9,594 nucleotides of DNA from [Scytonema hofmanni] UTEX 2349 (GTDB taxonomy: Bacteria > Cyanobacteriota > Cyanobacteriia > Cyanobacteriales > Nostocaceae): NCBI RefSeq assembly GCF_000582685.1, contig NZ_KK073768.1:1057096-1066689 (forward strand), written 5' to 3'. Shown here one piece after another: positions 5,284 to 9,594 of the stretch. A program made the translations under genes and the position numbers. A model generated the notes under the pieces. The model made no database searches, was not told the DNA's origin, and saw only the letters and a list, made by a program, of their open reading frames with translations. The number at the start of each line of letters is the position of its first letter. The first letter of the stretch is position 1.

Positions 5284-5649
5284 TTAACTTGCCATCGGAC
5301 TCAAACCGTTAATCTTACGCACAGCATTGATGCAGGGAGGACAATCACAGCCAAATAATCTTATTGCCTCATCGCTTTCTTGCTCGGTGAATTCTAACTC
5401 AGTAATCTCATTTGATTGAACTGGTGCTACTTTAGTTGCTGGTTTAGCTTGAGTAGCACTACTATTGCTAACTCTTTGACATGCAAAACGAGGAGTTGCG
5501 GTTTGAGGATCTCCCAGGCATGAAACACGGCTTCCGGGTGGGGTGCCTGTTTGACTTGCATGAGCAGGCTGGGTCATCATGACTATAGACAGTATAGAGC
5601 TAAACAGTACAGGACTGGAAAGCAAGGTGAGGACAAATTTTTTGTTCAT
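5284..5649 (-). CDS. Secreted small Cys-rich protein, function unknown
   Basis: 121 residues with a clear Sec signal peptide: MNKK, a hydrophobic core at residues 5-25, and a likely cleavage after AHA at residue 31. The mature part of ~90 residues has five cysteines, two in the first half (44 and 57) and a C-D-C-P-P-C cluster at 101-106 followed by INAVRKINGL. In between is a low-complexity Ala/Thr/Gln/Pro linker and an acidic helix (ITELEFTEQESDEAIRLFG). The cluster could bind a metal or form disulfides in the periplasm. I do not recognise the family. It is divergent from dapB. No strong Shine-Dalgarno sequence is seen before the ATG at 5649. Confidence 0.68.
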   Translation of the reverse strand: MNKKFVLTLLSSPVLFSSILSIVMMTQPAHASQTGTPPGSRVSCLGDPQTATPRFACQRVSNSSATQAKPATKVAPVQSNEITELEFTEQESDEAIRLFGCDCPPCINAVRKINGLSPMAS

Positions 5650-5933
5650 TTACTTGGAATAATATATTTGTAGCTAGATCGGACATCGGATTAATCTTTT
5701 CACCAATTTGGTTTTTAATTAGTACGACTTATACAAATTTGCTCAACCAAAATCGTGAAAGCTTGAGATACGTAGACGCTCTTGTTCAAGACTGGACTAA
5801 TTTAGCATTAATCAAGTTCCAGTGCCATGTAAATTAAGTCACAATAAATAGAAAGTGGATTTGAAAAGCGAATCTCTAGATGACCAAATTCTTCTACAAT
5901 TCGCAAGTGATCTTTACAAGCATTTCTCAAGTT

Positions 5934-6764
5934 ATGGCAAACCAAGCTCGTATTCCAGTTGTTGTTATCGGTGCTGCTGGTAAAATGGGTCGTGAGGTAA
6001 TCAAAGCAGTAGCTAGCGCACCTGACATGACCTTAGTAGGTGCAATTGACACAACTGCTGAACATCAAGACAAAGACGCAGGGGAATTAGCGGGTTTAAG
6101 TGAACCGTTGGAAGTTCCAATTACCAATCAGTTGGAATCGATGCTGGCATTTGCGGCACAGGAAAAGCAACCAGGGGTAATGATAGACTTTACCCATCCG
6201 GATTCAGTTTATAATAATGTTCGCAGTGCGATCGCCTACGGTATTCGTCCTGTAGTTGGTACCACCGGCTTAAATCCCCAACAAATTCAAGACTTAGCAG
6301 ATTTTGCCGAAAAAGCAAGTACCGGATGTCTGATTATTCCTAATTTCTCCATTGGGATGGTATTGCTACAACAAGCAGCTGTCACAGCATCTCAATATTT
6401 TGAGCATGTAGAAATTATCGAGTTGCATCACAACCAAAAAGCTGATGCACCAAGCGGTACGGCGATTCAAACAGCGCAGATGCTGGCAGAATTGGGTAAA
6501 AGATTTAACCCCCCTCTTGTGGAAGAAACGGAGAAAATAAAAGGAGCCAGGGGAAGTTTAGCAGATGAAGGTATTAGAATTCATAGCGTGCGCTTACCGG
6601 GGCTGATTGCCCATCAGGAAGTGATTTTTGGTGCAGCAGGTCAAATTTATACTTTAAGGCACGATACAAGCGATCGCGCTTGTTATATGCCAGGTGTACT
6701 ACTGGCTATTCGCAAAGTTTTACAGTTAAAGTCGTTAGTATATGGCTTAGAAAAAATACTCTAA
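5934..6764 (+). CDS. dapB: 4-hydroxy-tetrahydrodipicolinate reductase
   Basis: 276 residues from the chosen start. It reduces hydroxy-tetrahydrodipicolinate with NAD(P)H in the diaminopimelate/lysine pathway, in the cytoplasm. The nucleotide-binding GAAGKMG is at residues 13-19, DFTHPD at 85-90, VGTTG at 108-112, and the signature ELHHNQKADAPSGTA (163-177) holds the catalytic His pair 165-166, Lys169 and the substrate-binding SGT 174-176. The frame is open from an ATG at 5880, but those 18 residues precede the family's normal N-terminus (MANQARIPVVVIGAAG), so the ATG at 5934 is preferred. No other dap gene is nearby. The 284-bp spacer upstream is shared with the divergent secreted-protein gene and shows no clear promoter box. 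Confidence 0.97.
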   Translation: MANQARIPVVVIGAAGKMGREVIKAVASAPDMTLVGAIDTTAEHQDKDAGELAGLSEPLEVPITNQLESMLAFAAQEKQPGVMIDFTHPDSVYNNVRSAIAYGIRPVVGTTGLNPQQIQDLADFAEKASTGCLIIPNFSIGMVLLQQAAVTASQYFEHVEIIELHHNQKADAPSGTAIQTAQMLAELGKRFNPPLVEETEKIKGARGSLADEGIRIHSVRLPGLIAHQEVIFGAAGQIYTLRHDTSDRACYMPGVLLAIRKVLQLKSLVYGLEKIL

Positions 6765-6784
6765 TTTGTTAGTGGGAATTTAAA

Positions 6785-6819
6785 GAGGGGAAAAGGGGAA
6801 AGGGGAAAGGGCAAAAGGA
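6785..6819. repeat. Purine tract of GGGGAAA-type units
   Basis: After dapB the plus strand is an almost pure-purine run built of irregular GGGGAAAA/GGGGAAA/GGGCAAAA units. It leads straight into the ATGCCCA heptamer array. No gene lies here. Confidence 0.6.
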
Positions 6820-6822
6820 CTC

Positions 6823-6871
6823 ATGCCCAATGCCCAATGCCCAATGCCCAATGCCCAATGCCCAATGCCCA
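6823..6871. repeat. Heptanucleotide tandem repeat, 7 x ATGCCCA (STRR-like)
   Basis: Seven perfect consecutive ATGCCCA units (49 bp). Short tandemly repeated heptamers of this kind are known from heterocystous cyanobacteria. Because 7 is not a multiple of 3, every frame receives ATG codons, which explains the spurious upstream start at 6837 for the next gene. The degenerate block at 2121-2220 belongs to the same repeat class. Confidence 0.92.
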
Positions 6872-6896
6872 GCATCAACTATCAAATGACAAAACC

Positions 6897-7703
6897 ATGT
6901 TAGTTCCACTGACTCGCCAAAAATTTGAACAACTCGTTCCTTGGATTGCTAGTTCTCCCCAGTATAAATATTATTGGGGGAAATTTTCTGATTTTTTGCA
7001 ACGGCTATTAATTTCTGTTGTATCTGGGACTGTTCTTTTACTTGTAAAATTCTTTTTCGGACTTGATTTTGGATCAATAATATTTTTGCTGGGATTTATA
7101 GCATGTCTTTACTGGTTTTGGGGACCAGTATTTTGGGCAAGTGTGCGTAATGCTAAATATCGCAATTATAAATATAGTGGCTTTTTTCGTGGTCGAGTAC
7201 TAGATTGGTGGCTGACAGAAGAGTTGATTGGTAAACAGGAAACAGTCAACAATAGAGGCGAATTAGTGATTGTGGAAAATAGGGAAAAGTGGATTAATTT
7301 AGAATTAGGCGATGATAGCGGATTTACCGCCGAGTTTAAAGCACCACTACGTCCTTATCATAAAGCGATCGCTCGTGGTCAAATAGCAGAAATGCTCGTT
7401 ATGTCCAATCGCGCTGATTTAAGCACAATTGACCAAATCAGCGATATTTATATTCGCAGTTGCAATTTGTGGGTCAGCGATTATCCTTTTTTGCGTCGCG
7501 ATTTCTTTAATGAGGTGAGCGATCGCTTACGTGATGACCAAGATAGACCCAGACGCCGACGAAGAACTGAAAATCCTGAATATGACGCGCTTGATGACCA
7601 AGATTCTAGACCTACCAGACGTCGTAGAACTGAAAATCCTGAATATGACTCTCGTGATGACCAAGATTCTAGACTTACCAGGCGCCGAAGAACTCAAGAA
7701 TGA
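6897..7703 (+). CDS. Cyanobacterial membrane protein with repetitive Arg/Asp-rich tail
   Basis: 268 residues from the ATG at 6897. Residues 1-35 (MLVPLTRQKFEQLVPWIAS...YYWGKFSDFLQRL) are typical of a conserved cyanobacterial protein sometimes labelled 'phosphate ABC transporter permease', a name I see no support for. Two membrane segments follow at about 36-54 and 58-82, then a soluble domain of ~130 residues (WINLELGDDSGFTAEFKAPLRPYHKAIARGQIAEMLVMSNR...DQISDIYI) and a C-terminal tail made of 2.7 repeats of about 20 residues rich in Arg, Asp and Asn-Pro-Glu-Tyr. The upstream in-frame ATG at 6837 would add 20 residues encoded partly by heptamer repeats (MPNAQCPMPNAQ) and is rejected. No clear ribosome-binding site is visible. 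Function is unknown. Confidence 0.86.
   Translation: MLVPLTRQKFEQLVPWIASSPQYKYYWGKFSDFLQRLLISVVSGTVLLLVKFFFGLDFGSIIFLLGFIACLYWFWGPVFWASVRNAKYRNYKYSGFFRGRVLDWWLTEELIGKQETVNNRGELVIVENREKWINLELGDDSGFTAEFKAPLRPYHKAIARGQIAEMLVMSNRADLSTIDQISDIYIRSCNLWVSDYPFLRRDFFNEVSDRLRDDQDRPRRRRRTENPEYDALDDQDSRPTRRRRTENPEYDSRDDQDSRLTRRRRTQE
7533..7703 (+). repeat. In-frame coding tandem repeat (60/63-bp units)
   Basis: Units start at 7533, 7593 and 7656; the first two are 60 and 63 bp and the third is cut by the stop codon. Each encodes D-D-Q-D, two to four variable residues, R-R-R-R-T, and then (units 1 and 2) E-N-P-E-Y-D. The unit lengths are multiples of three, so the repeat keeps the frame. It alternates acidic and basic patches and is probably disordered. 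Confidence 0.85.
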
Positions 7704-7782
7704 AATTATCTTTCATTGAGAGGTAACAGGAGAATTTTCTGCTACTGCAATGCGCTGGTTTAGAAAGCGATCGCACAAGTGT

Positions 7783-8157
7783 TTAGACATTAGGCACTAG
7801 GGGCAAACGACGAATACGGATACGGCTTGGCTCAACCGTGATAGCTGAACCTTGTTCTAACTCCTCTTCGCATTCAGCGATCGCCATCAGTAACAGATCC
7901 GTTAATGCTTGGACACGTAACCTCTCAATCCGAATACGAATAACTGAGGGAGAAGTTGCTTCATCAAGTGCTAGCAATGTATGAAAATCTGCATTGAGAG
8001 TAGCAACAACACGTTCTTCATCTCTGGCTCTCTGGATAATTTCTTCATCTTCGGCTTCACACATTCCGATTTCACCAACATGAGTGGTATCAACACCTGC
8101 ATCACGTAACAACGCTGCCGCAGAGAGTGGTAATCCCTGATCAAGCAACAGTTTCAT
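7783..8157 (-). CDS. DUF5615 PIN-like protein, putative toxin
   Basis: 124 residues. The N-terminal MKLLLDQGLPLSAAALLRDAGVDTTHVGE with an early Asp, the central EDEEIIQRARDEERVVATLNADFHTLLA with a second acidic cluster (N-A-D-F), and SVIRIR are the hallmarks of the DUF5615 PIN-like family, usually the second gene of a TA pair with a DUF433 antitoxin. Nuclease activity is expected from the fold but not shown. The ATG at 8157 is chosen because it starts exactly at the family's KLLLDQ motif; an in-frame TTG at 8175 would add six residues. It overlaps the DUF433 gene by 17 bp, consistent with coupled translation. Confidence 0.86.
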   Translation of the reverse strand: MKLLLDQGLPLSAAALLRDAGVDTTHVGEIGMCEAEDEEIIQRARDEERVVATLNADFHTLLALDEATSPSVIRIRIERLRVQALTDLLLMAIAECEEELEQGSAITVEPSRIRIRRLPLVPNV

Positions 8158-8383
8158 ATCGATGAGGTAACTCAATGATGCGATCGTCTAGGTAAGAAGA
8201 TACAAAAATCAGGGCTTGTCTGATATCTTCATCTTCCAGTTCTGGGAATTCTTGACGCAATTCTTCTCGATCGGGGTAAGTCGCCAGTAATTCTATCACC
8301 CGACGAACTGTCAGCCGGAGATTACGAATGCAAGGCTGACCATTCATGCGATTTGGATTGGTGGTGATTCGATCTAATTTCAT
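8141..8383 (-). CDS. DUF433 antitoxin
   Basis: 80 residues: MKLDRITTNPNRMNGQPCIRNLRLTVRRVIELLATYPDREELRQEFPELEDEDIRQALIFVSSYLDDR. The 'I..dP....G.p.IrgtR.tV..vl..l' entry followed by a helix-turn-helix-like segment and 'fP.L...dI..AL.ya..yl' is the DUF433 pattern, the usual antitoxin partner of DUF5615. The ATG at 8383 matches the family N-terminus; an in-frame TTG at 8407 would add eight residues. It overlaps the toxin start by 17 bp. A sequence block similar to one arm of the attC-like site lies just upstream at 8412-8440. Confidence 0.87.
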   Translation of the reverse strand: MKLDRITTNPNRMNGQPCIRNLRLTVRRVIELLATYPDREELRQEFPELEDEDIRQALIFVSSYLDDRIIELPHRYETVA

Positions 8384-8411
8384 GGGAATAACCCTAGTTA
8401 AAAGCAAAAAT

Positions 8412-8440
8412 CATCTGTCCGCTGCATTTGAATTGTTAGA
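8412..8440 (-). repeat. Half attC-like block overlapping a stop codon
   Basis: On the plus strand GTCCGCT (8417-8423), 11 nt, then GTTAG (8435-8439) matches the GTCCGCT-N10-GTTAG arm of the attC-like palindrome at 3983-4059. The TAA stop of the DUF6887 gene (8436-8438) lies inside the GTTAG box. A TAAC occurs at 8389-8392, but no inner complementary AGCGGNC box is present, so this is at best a degraded or truncated site. Confidence 0.3.
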
Positions 8441-8660
8441 TCGCTGCCTCACCGTTATCGTCCGCTGCTTGCATTTGTTGCAAAACGGCTGCTTGAATCT
8501 TAGCGTCAAAGTCAGGATCATCTACAGTCGTAATAACGTTACGTGGGCGATCGCTGAGTCTATCCAAATATGCTCGAAGAGCCTTCTTATCCTCACGATG
8601 CCTGAGAAAGTGTTGTCTTAACTCCTGATCTGACATAGCATCATAGTTAACTTGACTCAT
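8436..8660 (-). CDS. DUF6887-like small protein
   Basis: 74 charged residues. The opening NYDAMSDQELRQHFLRHREDKKALRAYLDRLSDRP, followed by TTVDDPDFDAKIQAAVLQQ, resembles the small cyanobacterial family DUF6887 (name from memory). These genes commonly sit next to a DUF6888 gene, as here, and the pair looks like an uncharacterised toxin-antitoxin-type module. GAGAGG lies 7 nt before the ATG. The start codon shares its A with the TGA of the upstream gene (TGATG), so translation is probably coupled. Function is unknown. Confidence 0.76.
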   Translation of the reverse strand: MSQVNYDAMSDQELRQHFLRHREDKKALRAYLDRLSDRPRNVITTVDDPDFDAKIQAAVLQQMQAADDNGEAAI

Positions 8661-8836
8661 CAGAACACCTCTCCATTTGGGGTAATCTGGAACTCTAAAT
8701 TTTCAATACTTCCAGCCAAAACATACAGATTGTTTGTTCGGTCGTCAATGCAGACGAGATGTACAGGCTGAAGCATAATATACGTTAGCCAATAGCTAAG
8801 ACGATATAACCCTCTTAATTGGGCATCAGTAGGCAT
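8660..8836 (-). CDS. DUF6888-like small protein (58 residues)
   Basis: Read by translating the minus strand from the ATG at 8834-8836 to the TGA at 8660-8662: it begins MPTDAQLRGLYRLSYWLTY, continues LQPVHLVCIDDRTNNLYVLAG, and ends ENLEFQITPNGEVF. The 'Y.ih.vR.DeRT.nIyiLAG...ie..I..nGe' pattern fits the DUF6888 family (name from memory), the usual partner of DUF6887. The start is preceded by AAGGGA about 5 nt upstream. Its stop overlaps the downstream start by one base. It is easily missed because of its length. A MITE-like element ends 51 bp upstream. Function is unknown. Confidence 0.77.
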   Translation of the reverse strand: MPTDAQLRGLYRLSYWLTYIMLQPVHLVCIDDRTNNLYVLAGSIENLEFQITPNGEVF

Positions 8837-8887
8837 TTAAGTCCCTTACTCCGCACACCTTTGATTCTAGCATTCGCCTTGTGGAAC

Positions 8888-9002
8888 ACTAGTACCGCAA
8901 GGCGGAAGTCACTCATTCAAAAGTCACGCATTCAAAAGTAATATGGAGTAAGCTTTTTAGCGATTGAGAATGGTTGGTTTATTTACGCCGACTTGTACTA
9001 GT
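8888..9002 (-). mobile_element. MITE-like element, copy 2 (115 bp), inverted
   Basis: Bounded by ACTAGTAC (8888-8895) and GTACTAGT (8995-9002). Its reverse complement matches the element at 2978-3090 at 31 of the first 35 and 22 of the last 24 positions, while the interior has diverged. The tip hairpin is CCGC-AAG-GCGG (8895-8905): the stem is identical to copy 1 and only the loop differs. Heptamer-like CATTCAAAAGTCA units replace the TTTTGAC array. It lies just upstream of the DUF6888-DUF6887 pair, so it could affect that operon's promoter. Confidence 0.75.
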
Positions 9003-9013
9003 GCGATCGCATT

Positions 9014-9057
9014 CCTATGGGCATCATTCACGGTAAATGATGCCTAGGTGTTTTTTT
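9014..9057 (+). terminator. Orphan plus-strand rho-independent terminator
   Basis: GGCATCATT (9020-9028) and AATGATGCC (9036-9044) form a perfect 9-bp stem with a 7-nt loop, extended by CCTA/TAGG (9014-9017, 9045-9048) across a 2-nt bulge and followed by seven T residues (9051-9057). No plus-strand gene ends nearby; the last plus-strand gene stops at 7703. Confidence 0.8.
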
Positions 9058-9116
9058 AAATAATACTGGATGAGCATCTAAGTAATTACACTTTTTAGAC
9101 AACAAATCCTTGAAAA

Positions 9117-9242
9117 CGGACTTGCGTTCTGAACCAACGGACTTACGTTTTGAACCAACGGACTTACGTTTTGAACCAACGAACTTGCGTTTTGAACCAA
9201 CGGACTTGCGTTTTGAACCAACGGACTTGCGTTGTGAACCGT
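9117..9242. repeat. 21-bp minisatellite, 6 units
   Basis: Six head-to-tail units of CGGACTTGCGTTTTGAACCA plus A start at 9117, 9138, 9159, 9180, 9201 and 9222. They differ at single positions, and the last unit diverges at its end. The period is seven codons, so one plus frame reads (TDLRFEP)n to a TAA near 9258, but there is no ATG or ribosome-binding site; only a TTG at 9110 could start it. The spacing is direct and gapless, unlike CRISPR. Confidence 0.92.
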
Positions 9243-9267
9243 ATCCGTTCAGGGGGGGGTAAGTGAC

Positions 9268-9395
9268 GCAACTGGGGAACGCTACGCTAGATTGGGCGGT
9301 ACCGGGTACGGGCTAGCAAGACCTAGTATGAGCCATCAAGATTGTCGCAGCCCGCACCCGGCACTCCGCTTCGCCGCCCAATCTTCCCCAGTTGC
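9268..9395. repeat. Long-stem palindrome (128 bp) with alternating bulges
   Basis: Three stacked stems: 9268-9278 with 9385-9395 (11 of 11 pairs), 9289-9299 with 9374-9384 (11 of 11), and 9300-9314 with 9349-9363 (13 of 15). A 10-nt bulge lies on the left strand (9279-9288) between stems 1 and 2, and a 10-nt bulge on the right strand (9364-9373) between stems 2 and 3. The loop of 34 nt spans 9315-9348. It is GC-rich in an AT-rich surround. It could be a structured RNA or a palindromic mobile element; no coding frame is evident. Confidence 0.85.
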
Positions 9396-9594
9396 TGAAT
9401 TACTGGTGGGGTAGGTAGGGCTTACACACTGTACAAATTTTGGCTCCGGTACATTAATTAACAAAAATACGCTGTTTCAGGCTTTTATCAATCATTCTTT
9501 GATCAATAGCGTTGGCGATGCCCGCCGCAGGCATCGCCTAGCCTAAAATAAAGTAACAATCTTGACATCACATTTAACTCGTCTTGGTCATCGT
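9396..9594. other. Terminal spacer, no gene seen; contains one hairpin
   Basis: GGCGATGCC (9514-9522) and GGCATCGCC (9530-9538) form a perfect 9-bp stem with a CGCCGCA loop, a motif that is abundant in Nostoc intergenic DNA (recollection). It lacks a U-tract. A TTGACA at 9562-9567 has no matching -10 box. Nothing else is supported in the last 200 bases. Confidence 0.55.

Noticed and set aside
5880..5933. N-terminal extension of DapB from the ATG at 5880
   Set aside because: The 18 extra residues are not part of the family, and the canonical N-terminus begins at the ATG at 5934.
7531..7719. Open plus-strand frame overlapping the repetitive tail of the membrane protein
   Set aside because: It is an alternative frame of the coding repeats, with no start signal of its own.
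8346..8621. Plus-strand open frame opposite the DUF433 and DUF6887 genes
   Set aside because: It is antisense to two recognised small genes with good starts and has no recognisable features.
9117..9242. CRISPR array
   Set aside because: The 21-bp units abut without unique spacers, so this is a minisatellite; no cas gene is present.
9268..9395. Known riboswitch or retron msr/msd
   Set aside because: No conserved riboswitch core was recognised, no downstream gene follows within the window, and no reverse transcriptase gene is present.
9562..9590. Promoter with TTGACA at 9562
   Set aside because: No acceptable -10 hexamer lies 16-19 nt downstream, and the window ends before any gene it could serve.

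Overview
The window comes from a filamentous, heterocyst-type cyanobacterium (Nostoc/Anabaena/Calothrix group). The evidence is a psaK gene for photosystem I, very frequent HIP1 octamers (GCGATCGC), heptanucleotide tandem repeats of the STRR type, and several palindromic intergenic repeats of a kind common in Nostoc genomes. The gene content is ordinary chromosome mixed with small accessory modules, separated by repeat-rich spacers.

Layout. 1-181: hairpin repeat and a purine-rich 9-mer array. 182-2660 (minus strand): sufE, an alpha/beta-hydrolase-fold gene that seems to lack its catalytic serine, and a CobW/COG0523 GTPase preceded by a near-perfect Zur/Fur-type operator. 2661-3090: two abutting palindromic elements, the second being one of two copies of a ~115-bp MITE-like element. 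3086-3764 (minus): two small unknown genes. 3765-4075: a start-less open frame and an integron attC-like imperfect palindrome. 4076-4532 (minus): a RelE/ParE-type toxin-antitoxin pair. 4720-4983 (plus): psaK with an apparent TTG start, followed by a strong terminator. 5121-5275: structured repeat. 5284-5649 (minus): a secreted Cys-rich protein. 5934-6764 (plus): dapB. 6823-6871: seven heptamer repeats. 6897-7703 (plus): a membrane protein with a repetitive Arg/Asp-rich tail. 7783-8836 (minus): two consecutive toxin-antitoxin-like pairs, DUF6888-DUF6887 and DUF433-DUF5615, including a 58-residue gene at 8660-8836. 8837-9594: no gene found; it holds the second MITE-like copy, an orphan plus-strand terminator, a 6 x 21-bp tandem repeat, a 128-bp long-stem palindrome and a further hairpin.

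How the parts relate. The housekeeping genes (sufE for Fe-S assembly, cobW-like metal chaperone, psaK, dapB) do not form one pathway. SufE and the GTPase share a metal/cofactor theme and a strand, but the GTPase has its own operator. The accessory layer is more coherent. Three small two-gene modules of toxin-antitoxin type lie on the minus strand. Two of them end in the same sequence block (GTCCGCT, 10-11 nt, GTTAG), which in the first case belongs to an attC-like palindrome. This suggests, as inference only, cassette-like movement of TA modules. The two MITE-like copies lie in opposite orientation about 5.8 kb apart and bracket most of the small modules.

No complete transposase, integrase, CRISPR array, rRNA or tRNA was seen.
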